From Catenaria anguillulae PL171 (lineage: Eukaryota > Blastocladiomycota > Blastocladiomycetes > Blastocladiales > Catenariaceae): a DNA stretch of 64,000 nt. The DNA lies in contig MCFL01000005.1 of assembly GCA_002102555.1 (NCBI GenBank), positions 372,001 to 436,000 of the forward strand, written 5' to 3'. The notes under the pieces are model-generated. The model worked only from the letters and a program-made list of their open reading frames with translations, was not told the origin of the DNA and ran no database searches. Every line of letters starts with the position of its first letter. Position 1 is the first letter of the stretch. Position numbers and translations under genes: made by a program. Positions 42,879 through 54,912 of this stretch are shown piece after piece.

Positions 42879-45441
42879 ATGACCCTCTTTTCCGCCAGCA
42901 CTCGCCAACACCTGCTCGCTGCCGCGGCCGCTCAATCGCGAGCTCCATGCCGCCGCTACCTTGCAACCGAGTCATCTTCTATCACGGAGGCGGCCCTGAC
43001 CCGCTTTGCCCAATCGACCGTGTTTCCCGACTATCCAAGGCTCGCTGCCCGGCTGTCCCTTGCTCACGCCGCCACCAACAATCGCCCGCTCACGCTCACT
43101 GACAAGATTCTGTTTTCCCATCTTGCCGACCCACATGCCGCCCGTGCCGTTGCGCGTGGCCAGTCGTCACTCATGCTGCACCCAGATCGAGTGTCGATGC
43201 AAGATGCGTCGGCGCAGACGGCCGTGTTGCAATTCATGCTTGCCAATCTGCCCCAGTCCAAGGTGCCCGTATCGATTGTGTGTGATCATCTGGTCGTGGG
43301 CGACACAAGCGCACCGGCGGATCAACGCGATGGTAGCGGAGCAAGGTCGGTTGCTGGCGCCAATTTGAAGCAGTCATGGGCAGACAATTTGGATGTGTAC
43401 GAGTTTCTGAGCTCGGCGAGTCGCAGGTTTGGGTTCGACTATTGGGCACCGGGAAACGGGATCATTCATCAGCTCGTGCTTGAAAACTATGCGGCACCCG
43501 GGTTATTAATGCTGGGCACGGATTCTCACACTCCAAATGCCGGTGGATTGGGTGCCATGGCGATTGGCGTGGGCGGGGCCGATGCGCTCGATGCCATGTG
43601 CGGCGTGCCCTGGGAACTCACCGCACCCAAGGTCACGGGCGTGAGATTGACAGGCAAGTTGCCCGAGCACGGGTGGACGGCCCCCAAGGATGTTGCTTTG
43701 TGGTTGCTGGGCAAGTTAGGTGTGCGTGGAGGGACAGGACATGTGTTGGTACGCTCAGAATCCAACTACCATTCGAGGCACCAAGAACTGTACTCACGCT
43801 TCATTCACCTCACGCATGCAGGAATACTTTGGTGATGGCGTCGATTCACTCAGTGCCACGGCGTGCGCAACAATAGCCAACATGGGCGCAGAAATGGGTG
43901 CCACCACAACCGTGTTTCCCGTCACCTCGTCGACCCTCGCATACCTCTCGGCCACGTACCGCTCACACCTCATTTCGCCCATCCAATCCCACCTCCCAAC
44001 CCTTCTCTCGGCGGATCGCGAGGTCCACGCCAACCCTGGCTCCCACTACGACCGCGTGATTGAACTTGACTTGTCCACCCTCGAGCCGCACGTCAACGGC
44101 CCCATGACCCCGGACCGTGCCATTCCGCTCTCGCAACTCGCCAACACTGCCCGGTCTGAATCGTGGCCGCTCACCGTCTCTGCTTCGCTCATTGGTTCGT
44201 GCACAAACTCGTCGTACGAAGACTTGGCCACTGCCTCGTCAATTCTCACACACGCGCGCACCACCGGCGTCAGCACGCAAGTCAACCAGCTGGTCGTCTC
44301 CCCGGGAAGCGATCAAGTCCGCGCAACGGTTGCGCGCGACGGGATTCTCGCCGAATTGGCCAACTCGGGCGCGACCGTGCTGGCCAATGCGTGCGGCCCA
44401 TGCATTGGCCAGTGGAAGCGCACGGATCACGACGAGGTGGTCAAGCCAAAGACCAAGAATGTGATTGTGAGCTCATTTAATCGCAACTTTGCCGGGCGGA
44501 ACGACGGCAACCCAAACACGTTGCATTTCCTTGCGTCGCCGCAGGTGGTGGCTGCGTTTGCGGTTGCCGGCAGGTTGGACTTCAATCCCATCACAGACAC
44601 GCTACCTGTGGGAACGGGCGCGGGTCGAATGCAATTGCAGCCGCCAACAAGTGTTCCAACGCTGCCGCCCAAGGGATTTGCGGTCCCGGACGTGCACGCT
44701 ATCCGTGGGCAGCCCGATGCGCGCGTTGACGTTGTGATTCCTCCAACGAGCACGCGGCTCGCGCCACTCCCCCGGTGGCCTGCGTGGCCAGGGACAGAGC
44801 TTGGCGGCGAGGTGCTGTTGCGTGTGCGCGGCAAGTGCACCACAGATGACATTTCCGCGGCGGGCCCATGGCTCAAGTACAAGGGGCATTTGCCGGCGAT
44901 TTCGAGGAATACGCTCATGACGGCGGTGAATGACGAGACGGGTGTCCGCGGCAAGGTGACGTCGGGTGCGTCGATTCCCGATGCGGCGCACAAATTGGCA
45001 GGCGAGGGTCGGCCCTGGGTCGTGGTGGGCGATTACAATTATGGTGAGGGGTCGGCGCGGGAACATGCTGCGATGCAGGTCAGGTATCTGGGATGTCCTG
45101 TGGTGATTGCGAGGTCGTTTGCGAGGATCCATGAGACCAACCTCAAGAAGCAGGGTGTTGTTCCATTGACGCTGGTGAATGCGGAAGAGGACCACGTCAA
45201 GTTCTGTGCTGGGATGCGGGTGGAGACGGTTGGGTTGGTGGACGTGATGCAGGAAGCGGCGGCGTTGGAGGGAGAAGCAGATCAAGGCGACGTGGTGAGT
45301 CCGCTGGGCATTCGGCTGCGGGTGGTGGATGGGAACACGGGCAAGGAAGTGGCGGTCGTGCAGGCGAGGCATTCCCTGTCGAGAAATCAGTGGGCATGGA
45401 TTCGGGCAGGAGGGGCGCTGAATGCGTTGACAGCGGCGTGA
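42879..45441 (+). CDS. Mitochondrial aconitase-family hydratase (Aco2-like)
   Basis: Two exons, 42879-43748 and 43822-45441, 829 residues. The first about 35 residues are Arg/Ser/Ala-rich without acids (RQHLLAAAAAQSRAPCRRYL), a mitochondrial presequence. The three FeS cysteines are present: the one in SLIGSCTNSSYEDL and both in ANACGPCIGQW. Other family motifs: VCDHLVVG, HQLVLENYAAPGLLMLGTDSHTPNAGGLG, FNRNFAGRNDGNP, and in domain 4 GDYNYGEGSAREHAAM with the catalytic Ser and ARSFARIHETNLKKQG. Active-site histidines and the swivel domain are intact. Aconitase proper converts citrate to isocitrate. Several motifs differ from canonical Aco1, which fits the second fungal aconitase (Aco2), used in part for lysine synthesis in some fungi; the assignment is inference. 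Confidence 0.88.
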
Positions 45442-45782
45442 TTTATGGACGAAATGTATAACATGTACGGTATTACAAAACTCCACCACATCGTATGGCA
45501 CCTTTTACAATGTCTGTCAGAACTTGGAAGAACTGGAAGCGTCGTCCAGTCCATCGTGTCGTGCCGTACTGTGACTCACTCGTTGTTGCCAGTTGGTGTG
45601 ATCATTCTTCTGCCCTCATTGGCAGGCCACACCAATTGAGAAAATTCATTCGTACGAGCAATTAAGCTAAGTGTACGTACGCACGCTGAGCAGCAGTTGC
45701 CATGATGATTCCATGATAGACTTCAATTGCAGCACTCGACGCAAACTCGGAACCACGGTCCGCCATCACCAAGCCAAGCATT
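45442..45782. other. Intergenic aconitase / DNA ligase
   Basis: About 340 bases between two head-to-tail genes. No element recognised. Confidence 0.6.
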
Positions 45783-48700
45783 ATGCCGCCGAAATCCTCG
45801 TCCTCGTCCGCGTGCGTCTCCCTTCCACGACTCTGTCGGCCATCCTGCGGTGTCTCGCGGGTTCTGATCGTGATTGGCCACTGACGGACCGCTCCCCCAT
45901 TTGAGAAAATCATCCTAGACCCAAGCAGCGCGGCACATTGCACGCATTCTTTGCGCCCAAGGGCCAACCGGCTCCCGCCCGACCTGCACCCGCAGCTGCA
46001 GCGGGTAATGCCGCGTCAATTGCGCACCCTGGCGCCGCCCCAGAATCGGCATCCTCCACTGCATTGGCAGCCACAGAATCAGAGAATGCATCTGAATCGC
46101 CCATGCCTACTTCCTTGGCTGCGGGTGAAGAGTCATCCAAACGTGCGTACGCCCGCCCTGCCCCAAACCTTGCCTCAGGGGACACTGAACGTTTGATTGC
46201 TTTTCTGCTGCCAGCTTCCAAACCAAAGCCTGCACCCAAACGCAACCACGACTCGACAACGTCGCCATCTGATGATCTCTCCTCCAAATCGGCGACGCCT
46301 GCTCCATCAGCTGCGAAACGTCGTCGAGTGATTGACGACGACGAGGATGACTCGTCGGACGACATGGACGTGGATACACCGCCCACAAGCGCCTCTGATG
46401 GCGATGTCAAAGCTGACGAGGATAGTAAAGACGGGGCAGAAGATGAACAGGAGGACGATGGTGAAGAGGGCGAAAGTGAGGCAGCTGGGTGCGTCATAGG
46501 TCCTCTCCAGCGGCCCGCATTGTATCCATCGGGAAGGAACTGACTCGTGGTCGATTGTAGATCTTCCTCTGCCGCCTCCCGCAAAACTATCAACTTTCTC
46601 GCCAACGATTCGACCCCGCTCATGTATGCCGACCTGTGCGCCACCTTTGACCTGATTGCCGCAACCACCAAACGCCTCGAAATCACCTCGCTTCTCGCCA
46701 CCTTTTTGCATACGGTCATCACGGCACACCCGGCCGATCTTTTGTCGGCCGTGTACCTGTGCATCAACCGACTGTGCCCGGAATACGAGGGCCTTGAGCT
46801 CGGCATTGGCGAGAGCATTCTCATGAAAGCCATTGGCGAGGCCACGGGACGCACCTTGCAAAAGATCAAGGCGGATATGGCTGAGGTCGGTGATTTGGGT
46901 GAGGTGGCCATGGCAAGTCGTGGGTCTCAAAAGACCATGTTTCAGCCGAAGCCGTTGGAGGTCGGCAAGGTGTTCAAGGTGCTCAAGGAAATCGCTACCA
47001 TTTCGGGTGGATCGGTGGGTTCTGTTGCTTCTACCAGCCTTTTGCTGGCTCAATATGCTGATTCGTTGTGTGGTGTTCCACAGAGTCAAAAAGTCAAGGT
47101 CGACAAGATCAAGGGATTGATGGTCTCCTGCCGTGGCAACGAAGCCAAGTACCTCGTTCGGTTCGATTGCCTCCATTTGATACTTGATGTTGCTCGACCT
47201 GCATGCCGACCTTGTACATTCTCTGTGCCTTAGCTCCCTCGAAGGCAAACTGCGCATTGGTCTTGCCGAACGGACCGTGCTCGTATCCCTCTCGCATGCC
47301 TTTTTCCGTGCCCGCACCTCGACCTCTCGCAAACCCACCGACGATGCCCTGAAACGCGCAGAAGACATTGTCAAGGGTGTGTACATGGAACTCCCCTCGT
47401 ACGACCAAATTGTGCCCGCACTCTTGGAATATCCGATCGACGAGCTGCCCAACCGATGCCACTTGACGCCGGGCATTCCCCTCAAGCCCATGTTGGCGCA
47501 TCCCACAAAGGCCATTAGCGAGGTGCTGGACCGGTTCGAGGGCAAGCTGTTTACGTGCGAGTACAAGTACGATGGCGAGCGTGCACAAATGCATTTGCTT
47601 GACGATGGCAAGCGATGCATTTTCAGTCGCAATTCCGAAAATCTGAGTGCAAAGTATCCCGATGTATTGGCGCGGTTGGACAAGGTATGTTTGCCTGGTG
47701 TGTCAACCAGCAAGGTCGAGCTAAACGAACACCCTTGTGTGAACCAGATGTGCGCCGAGGACACAAAATCGTTTGTACTCGATTGCGAGGCGGTTGCGTG
47801 GGACACGGAGAAGCAGTGCATTCTACCGTTCCAAGTGCTCAGCACGCGCAAGCGCAAGGACGTCAAGGAGGAAAACATTACCGTCCAAGTGTGCATCTTT
47901 GCATTTGATTTGCTGTACCTGAACGGCGAGGTCCGTTTCATTGTTTATTGCTCTCTCTTGCGTTCCGTTTCCATTCACCTAGCTCATCGAGGTCTCTGGG
48001 CGTAGTCTCTCCTTCGCCACACGCTCCAAGACCGTCGTGCCTTGCTGCACGCGCACTTTGTGCCCGTCCCCGGCCAATTCGCGTTCGCCAAGTCGATGGA
48101 ATCCAACAACTTGGACGACATCCAAGTGTTTTTGGACGAGTCGATCCAGGGCAATTGCGAGGGCCTCATGGTCAAGACGCTCGTGGACGAGTCGAGTTAC
48201 GAGCCGTCACGCCGGTCGCGCAATTGGCTCAAGGTCAAGAAGGATTACTTGGACGGTGTGGGCGACAGTTTGGATTTGGTGGTGATTGGCGGGTACATTG
48301 GTAAAGGAAAGCGCACGGGCGTGTATGGCGGGTACTTGTTGGCGTGTTATGACCCAGAGGCCGAAGAGTATCAGGCCATTTGCAAGGTACTTGGCTTGTT
48401 TTCGTTTTGTTTGTGCGATTGTCGTCACTGACTCTCAAGCGACTGCTTTCTTTGATGCTGTGCATAGATTGGCACTGGTTTCTCCGAGGAAGCCCTGACG
48501 ACGCTTGCCGAGTCGCTCAAACCGCACTTGATTGATCAGCCCAAGTCGTATTACCGGCTCGGTGACGCCAAGGCCGATGTGTGGTTTGATGCGGTCCAAG
48601 TGTGGGAGGTCAAGACGGCCGACCTGTCCATTTCACCCGTGTACCAAGCGGCCGTTGGGCTCGTGGATTCCAGCAAGGGCATTTCGTTGCGGTTCCCGCG

Positions 48701-48830
48701 CTTCATTCGCGTCAGGGACGACAAGAGCCCCGAGGATGCCACGACGGGCGAGCAGGTGGCCGACATGTACAATCGGCAGCAGATCAATTCGGCGGCGGGT
48801 GGCGGCGGAGGTGGGGATGATGACGAGTAA
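45783..48830 (+). CDS. LIG1: DNA ligase I
   Basis: Seven exons: 45783-45811, 45919-46488, 46561-47160, 47234-47684, 47748-47930, 47983-48386 and 48468-48830, about 866 residues. The 29-base first exon joins to give [21 protein letters not shown], in which QRGTLHAFF is a PCNA-interacting PIP box. A disordered acidic region follows, then the DNA-binding domain ([36 protein letters not shown]), the adenylation domain with active-site Lys in [12 protein letters not shown] (about 47560), [37 protein letters not shown], and the OB-fold with [17 protein letters not shown]. It joins Okazaki fragments. Near 48020, between GRSL and RHTLQ, the frame is one base short. Confidence 0.95.
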
Positions 48831-49134
48831 ATGTCTACGACGGTTTTGCGTTTGGATTTCCATGAAAAATGTTTACATTAAGAAACGAAAGAGTGCTGGA
48901 CAGTCTGGTGGAGGGTTACATCCATTTTGCAAAGACGTGAGTCCAAATTTTGGATGGCACGTGGCCAATCAATAAGAGCAATTCAAACAGAACATGAACA
49001 ATATGAGTGAAAGCGGGTGGACGGGGAAGCGGGTTGTCAAGTCGAAGACTGAGTGTAGATTTGAACCACGGCCAAGCGTCTAGTGTTGCGGAAACACGGC
49101 GGCACTCCCCCCCTCCTCCCATTTGGTCACAGGC
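48831..49134. other. Intergenic between convergent genes
   Basis: About 300 bases between the stops of LIG1 (+) and the membrane protein (-). Nothing further recognised. Confidence 0.6.
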
Positions 49135-50259
49135 TTATGACATGGCCATCACAATCGTCTTGTTACCCGACGGCTGCTGGTCCGACTTGCACTGGACTGT
49201 CTCGCCACGCAACGTGGTCTTGGATCCACCGAAATGCCACCACTTTGTGGTCGCCCTGGTCCGGACCTCCAAGTCCAGCGTGATGAACCCGCGCGTGTTG
49301 CAGTCGTCGATCAGGGCCAAGACAACATCCAATAGTCCTGGTGCGCCACGACTCGGCTCATCAACAGCCCTGGCAACAATCCTGGACGACAATGCGTGCG
49401 GTGCTTGGTTCACAGCGGCCAAGGGCGCTGACATCAGCCCGGAAGGCAAAACGATTCCCGCGGGCGGATCCTGCTTGCCGGGCAACTGCAAGTCGAACGG
49501 AATGCGCTCAGACGCCTCCTCGTGCGACGGCAAGTCAAGCAGGTGGTCAAGTGTCGTGTACCCAATGGTGACGGGCGGATCAAAGTGCGGATACTTTGCC
49601 GCCACAAACACAGACACATTGTGCAAGTCGGTAAACAAGGGGTTCCAAATGGACACGTTGCCAACCAAGTGTAGCGTGATGGCAGGGCTGGGCGTGAGGA
49701 CAAACTTGATGGGCGGGATTTTGGAAAAGTCGAGGCCGACAGAGTGGACATGTACAGAGAGCAGGCGAGGGTACACAAGCATGGTGACAAAGAGCGATAG
49801 GCAAACGAGGCCAAAGAAGATGATCGGGCACAGGGAGGCACAAGTGCAGTCTGAGAGCGGGCTGCGTTTGGCAAGGTAGGCGGCGCGAACGCGTGGACGG
49901 CCAGATCCAGCACCATTGCTGTCATAGTTTTCGTCGTCGCTGTCGATTTGGTGGTGCGGGGTTGGCTGTTGCACGACGACGTAGTGGTGGACGACATGGT
50001 GATGGTGCTCGGTCGATCCGTTGGGGATGGTTGGGGCAACACCGGGCCCGAACGTGGCATACGACGTGGTGGACGCCGTGTTACCTGCACTGCCATTTGC
50101 CTGTGGAGAGTAAGGAGGAGGGAGGGACTGGGAGCCACTGCCATTGGTCACTGAGCCTGGTGTGTGGGGAAGAAGAGGGGCCTTGGCCGACGCCTTGGTG
50201 CTAGGTTCGGTGGCCTGCTTGCCGGTGTTGGTGGCCGAGGAAGTGCGTTGGCGTGGCAT
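49135..50259 (-). CDS. Single-pass membrane protein with large extracytosolic domain
   Basis: Single exon, 374 residues from MPRQRTSS. The N-terminal about 140 residues are disordered (Ser/Pro/Gly, His-rich EHHHHVVHHYVVV) and cytosolic; a short basic stretch (RVRAAYLAKR) and a Cys cluster (CTCASLC) precede one transmembrane helix, PIIFFGLVCLSLFVTMLVYP. The C-terminal about 190 residues form a beta-rich domain (ITLHLVGNVSIWNPLFTDL; VSVFVAAKYPHFD; LDLEVRTRATTKWWHFGG). The layout of a tail, one helix and a LEA-2-like domain is like the NDR1/HIN1 group and similar fungal proteins. That assignment rests on layout and a few strand patterns, so it is tentative. Confidence 0.7.
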   Translation of the reverse strand: MPRQRTSSATNTGKQATEPSTKASAKAPLLPHTPGSVTNGSGSQSLPPPYSPQANGSAGNTASTTSYATFGPGVAPTIPNGSTEHHHHVVHHYVVVQQPTPHHQIDSDDENYDSNGAGSGRPRVRAAYLAKRSPLSDCTCASLCPIIFFGLVCLSLFVTMLVYPRLLSVHVHSVGLDFSKIPPIKFVLTPSPAITLHLVGNVSIWNPLFTDLHNVSVFVAAKYPHFDPPVTIGYTTLDHLLDLPSHEEASERIPFDLQLPGKQDPPAGIVLPSGLMSAPLAAVNQAPHALSSRIVARAVDEPSRGAPGLLDVVLALIDDCNTRGFITLDLEVRTRATTKWWHFGGSKTTLRGETVQCKSDQQPSGNKTIVMAMS

Positions 50260-50549
50260 TGCGGCGAGTGAGATATCGAGAACAGGTGGTATTACATACA
50301 ACGGTGAGCGTGTATTCCAGAATATTAATGAATACTGTTTCACTGGATGATGATTCAATTCGAAATACGATCATGCATCGGGCAAAATGATCCCAACCGC
50401 ACGTGCCTTCGCGTGCTTTGCGAGACCAATCACCATTGTCGGACGTTGGCCGGACATGCGCTGAAATGAAGGAGTGGGTGGTATTTAACATGTAGATTGA
50501 ATATATAGCTAATGAGGTAATGCTAATAAACAGGAATACAACTTGGCCA

Positions 50550-51767
50550 CTACTCGCGGTGGACCCCCTTGCGCCCGTAAATGTACTGATTGATGAATCC
50601 CACATGGACATCCAACTCCTCTGCCGCTTCATTCACCCAAGAATCGCGCAGGAACTGACGCCCAACCATGACAAAGTCGGCCCGGCCCTCGTCGACAATG
50701 GCATTTGCCTGCTTTGGGTCCGTGATCAGACCGACAGCCGCAGTCAACACACCGCCAGACACACGCTGGCGCACTGCCTCAGCAAACGGGACTTGGAACC
50801 CGGGGCCAGACTTGATCTTTTGCGAAGTGTGAGCTCCCCCACTGCTGCAGTCGACCACGTCCACACCAAGTGCAACGAGCGACTCGACCACCTGCACAAC
50901 CTCGTCCACATTCCACGACGACTCCTCGACCCAGTCGGTGCACGATAAGCGCAAAAATAAGGGCTTGTGCTCGGGCCACACGCTGCGGACGGCCGTAACA
51001 ATGAGCGTCAAGAACCGGGCACGGTTCTCGAGCGACCCGCCGTATTTGTCGGTGCGCTTGTTGGACATCGGACTGAGGAATCCATGCGCCAAATAACCGT
51101 GCGCTGCGTGGATCTCGACAACGTCGAATCCGGCCTTGTCGGTGCGAACCGCAGCGTCCTTGAATGCCTCGACAATTTCGAGAATCTGTTGCTCGGACAA
51201 CTCGTGCGGCTGCGCATGCTCGCCGTCCCAGGCAATGGGCGATGATGACACAATAGCGTCGGGCCATCCACCGTCCTTTTCCTCAACGGTCCCACGCGCA
51301 TTGGTCTCGTACAAAGGCCAAGTGCTTGCCTTGCGCCCGGCGTGCGCGAGTTGAATGCCCACCAGACCCTTGTGATGGTGAATAAAGTCGGTGATGCGCC
51401 GCAGCGGGGCAATGTGGTTGTCGCTCCAAATGCCCAGATCGCGCGGCGAAATGCGGCCTTCAGGCAGCACCGCGGTGGCTTCCATCACCGTCATTCCCAC
51501 GCCGCGGAGGGCAAATTGGCCAACGTGGACGAGGTGAAAGTCAGTCGCAAACCCGTCTTGCGCGGAGTACATGCACATGGGCGAAACTTGAATGCGGTTC
51601 GGAAAAACGACGCCCCGGACTTGGATTGGGCGGAAAAGGGCAGCGACCTCGGAGGATTGCGAGCCGGATTTGGGGGTTCCCGAGCCGGGAGTCACCTTTT
51701 GGGTGATGAAGAAGCTGCGTGGGTCGGCAGAGCCTTTCGCGGATCCGTTGGAGCTGGGAATGGTCAT
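50550..51767 (-). CDS. Old yellow enzyme family oxidoreductase (YqjM type)
   Basis: Single exon, 405 residues from the ATG at 51767. An FMN-binding TIM barrel: LFRPIQVRGVVFPNRIQVSPMC (with SPMCMYSA carrying the regulatory Cys of the YqjM class), MEATAVLPEGRISPRDLGIW, GIQLAHAGRKAS, AGFDVVEIHAAHGYLAHGFLSP with the substrate-binding His pair, NKRTDKYGGSLENRARF, and AIVDEGRADFVMVGRQFLRD for the FMN phosphate. This class reduces activated C=C bonds such as enones using NAD(P)H. The natural substrate cannot be told. The first about 50 residues are a disordered extension compared with bacterial members. The frame is clean. Confidence 0.9.
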   Translation of the reverse strand: MTIPSSNGSAKGSADPRSFFITQKVTPGSGTPKSGSQSSEVAALFRPIQVRGVVFPNRIQVSPMCMYSAQDGFATDFHLVHVGQFALRGVGMTVMEATAVLPEGRISPRDLGIWSDNHIAPLRRITDFIHHHKGLVGIQLAHAGRKASTWPLYETNARGTVEEKDGGWPDAIVSSSPIAWDGEHAQPHELSEQQILEIVEAFKDAAVRTDKAGFDVVEIHAAHGYLAHGFLSPMSNKRTDKYGGSLENRARFLTLIVTAVRSVWPEHKPLFLRLSCTDWVEESSWNVDEVVQVVESLVALGVDVVDCSSGGAHTSQKIKSGPGFQVPFAEAVRQRVSGGVLTAAVGLITDPKQANAIVDEGRADFVMVGRQFLRDSWVNEAAEELDVHVGFINQYIYGRKGVHRE

Positions 51768-52593
51768 GTTGGAGTTGGGGATGAAATTGTCCGACAGCAC
51801 AAGATGTGGATGGATGATGGATGAACACAGATATTCAAGGAAAACAGTGGGGGTCTTTCTGGTATTTCTACACCCATGCCATTCCTCTTAATTTTCTCTT
51901 CGTGCGAGACGCAGTGTGGTACATGTTGCGCAGGCACGCTTGCAGACAATGTGCCAGGCCCCGCCGTCAAGTCAGACCTCATGGCGCGCGTCCAAACATG
52001 GAAACGATGACAAATTGGATGATAAAGCACAGTCGTTTCATACCGTACACTTGACCCGTTAAGCAGTACAATTACATCAGCGCATTAGGGCAGTGGACAC
52101 CACATCTACTCATGAGCTCGCATGCTGACAGAACTTGACACAGCTCGCACAACACATTGACTCAGTGAGAAGGAGCAACCGTCAGCGCTGCTTTTTAAAC
52201 CAAGAGCCGTTTGCTCGTCGTCAGTATCAGAAGATAGCCGGTTGCGGCGATGGTTTGGTTTGTCAGAGCATCGCTCACCATGTGGTGGTCGTAATCTCAA
52301 GCTGCTAGGTGGTACTACCCCGGACTCTGAGAAGTTTTGAACACCTTCCCCGTACATGCTCCAGTCGGACCGCAGCTCAACAGGAGTCACAAGAGGTCCG
52401 AGCTATCTCCAGAGCTATCTCTATCACTATGTGCTATCAGCGAAAATGTCGGTGTTGTCCAACATGATGTGTTCCCATTGCATTGATTTTTAGTGTGCGA
52501 GGTCAGCGCCCAGCAGAGAGAGGGAACCAGAACGACTGGAGAGACGGCAAGTACGGCTAATAAGTGAAGGTCAAAGATCAACTGCCACCATAC
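51768..52593. other. Intergenic, no gene seen
   Basis: Between the OYE gene start and the SAC1 stop, both on the minus strand. AT-rich patches and a short AGAGCTATCTC direct repeat at about 52400-52422. No supported gene. Confidence 0.55.
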
Positions 52594-54912
52594 TCACTGG
52601 ATCGGGCTCCCCAACCCCAACTCCCGATCCCGCACATAGTCGACGGGCACCAACCGCGGCAAATCCACCAACTCACGGCCAAACCGGTTCAAAATGAACG
52701 TGAGCGCCAACGAAAACAAGAGCGTCGTGACGGTCCAAGTCCTGACAACCACGCCCGTTTCTCTCGCAAATACGAGTGCCGCCGAATACATGAATCCGGC
52801 CAGCACCACGGCCGCGGCCAGCACGCCATGAGCCTGTGTCATCTTGGGCTTTGCGAGCGGCGATTTGATGCCCGTCAACAACCCGCGCGTGCCATCTGCC
52901 TTACCTCCCGCAAGCACAGGTGGCGACGCAGGACGATAGTTGCCCAGGAACAAGTCGTATGCGTCCTGGCGCGACCCGTCCAAAAAGTTGTTCTTGATGT
53001 ATCGGATGCACGAGTTGTACCCATCGTTGAGAGCACCCTGCTTTGTGCGCTGCCCCGTGCGCGTGTAGTCGGTTTTCAGGGCGCCCGTGCCAGAGTAGAG
53101 CACCGAAACAACGTCGGCATTGTCGGCCCACATGTGCTTGAACTGCTTTTCAAAGTCGGATGACGGGTCGATCGAGGTGCCGTCAGCGAGGATACCGAGG
53201 TCGCGTAGTTGGTGGATGAGGATGGATTTGGCAAAGACAGATTGGACAACGTTGGTGCTGGTGATTGCATTGTCGGGAATGTCAGTGGCGAGTGGGCCAG
53301 CATGGATGTGGAAGGAGACCACAGCGAAGAATAAGCGCGTACCGGTCGAGACAATCGATGCAATTTGTGCGCACCACACCCTTTTGCTCCTTTTGCACAA
53401 TAGGCTGGCCCACGCGCGGTAAGGTGCACGCCATATGCGATTGCTTGTTAACCTCGTCGGCAATTTGCTTTTCGAGCAATGCGATTCGGTCGTAGCGCAT
53501 CTTCTTGCACTCTTCGTGGAAGTCAAAGTGAATGTACCTGAACGATGGAGAGCGCAACGGGATCAAGTTACAATGAGCCAAGGAAGGCATACGGATGGAT
53601 AAATGATGCAAGAAGATGAATGTACTTGAGTTTTGGATCGTTCAACATGTCCACTTGACGCTTGAACTCGGTGCCCAGGGGAAGCTCGTATCCCTTCTTG
53701 TTGATGAGGTTGACCATGACTTGACTGTCGCCGTACAATTGGTATTGCTCGTTGACGTGGTTTGCAAAGACTTGATGCTGTATTGTTAACATGTAACCGT
53801 GCTGTGGAGTCAGTGGCACGAATCGATAACGTAACCAAGGCTCACAAACGCGACATACCGAATTGGGCTTTTGCACGAGCTCCAGAATGGGCGTGTACTT
53901 TGAGTTGGCCTTTTGCCTCCAAAACAAGGGGATGCTTCCTCGGATCTGGGTGTAACTGCGCACATGGGTCACCATGTCGACGGGCACCTGGTAGCACACG
54001 ACCTGCTCGGTTTCCACATAGTTGGAAACGTGGCCTTGGTCGTCAATGCCGCGCGAGTGGTAGCGAGTGCCCACACGGTGGACGCGCTTGCGCGTGATGA
54101 GGGCGTATTGGAAGACTTTGCGGTTCAGTTCCGCGAGAATGATTTTGACGTCTGCGTTGGTGTATGTGGCGCAGTGTAAGGCTGGGGAAAGAGATGAAGC
54201 AAAGGACGCAAAAGGGAAAGCTATGCGTACAGCCGCAGATGACGGGAAGAATAAACCCATGGACCTCGGGGTAACTGGCCGACAGTTGAATGAGTTTGGA
54301 TTGCAAATAGTGGTTCCAAAAGAACCGGCGATCCGTCTGCCAAAGCAAACGTCAGTGACTGTTCCGGACGTCAGATCAGAAACCACGCACCTTCTGCCAC
54401 AAGGGCGTTCCAGCCTCGGCCACCTTTGCCTGCCTCATGTTGGCCTGCATGCTCGACGTCAAATCCCACGTGGTCGAGTAATACATGTGCCCAAAGTTGC
54501 ACGCCCGCTCCAGCAACCCCAAGTACTCTGCCTCATCCCTCTGCTGCTGCTCGGAAAGCGAGTATACGGACCGGTGCACGGGCAAGATGCGCGTTTCCTC
54601 AATCGCGTACACATCGTGCTCGGAATCAGGGAAAAGTCTGCCGACATGGCGCTTGCGGGTAATGAGGACCAGGTAGTCGCCGGCCAGAAGCGGAACCAGG
54701 CCCAAGATGCCATCGGCTTCGATTGTTTCGTCGTAAAAGCCGATGGGGATTGAGGCAGCGGCAGGGTGGACAATGAGCTGGCCAGTGTCGCGGCGCAGGA
54801 CGAGGCGCGGGTGGCCTTGGGACGAGGTATAGACGATCGGCTCGATGGTGTAAGTGTCCTTGGACACGTATCTGGTGGTATTTTTGAAGTGCCCGAGTTG
54901 CCGGGTTAGCAT
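52594..54912 (-). CDS. SAC1: Phosphoinositide phosphatase Sac1
   Basis: Multi-exon gene starting MLTRQLGHFKNT. Conserved SacI segments: YLVLITRKRHVGRLF, VYAIEETRILPVHR, YYSTTWDLTSSMQ, RRFFWNHYLQSKLIQL, YALITRKRVHRVGTRYHSRGIDD, GHVSNYVETEQVV, RGSIPLFWRQ, NLINKKGYELPLG and YIHFDFHEECKKMRYDRI. The catalytic CX5R motif is RTNCIDCLDR followed by TN after an intron whose donor (GTACGC) falls inside the last Arg codon (about 53343). Two C-terminal membrane helices follow (AHGVLAAAVVLAGFMYSAAL; TTLLFSLALTFIL), as in Sac1. It dephosphorylates PI4P at the ER and Golgi. Introns also lie near 54390-54340, 54230-54175, 53850-53770 and 53620-53540. Confidence 0.92.
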
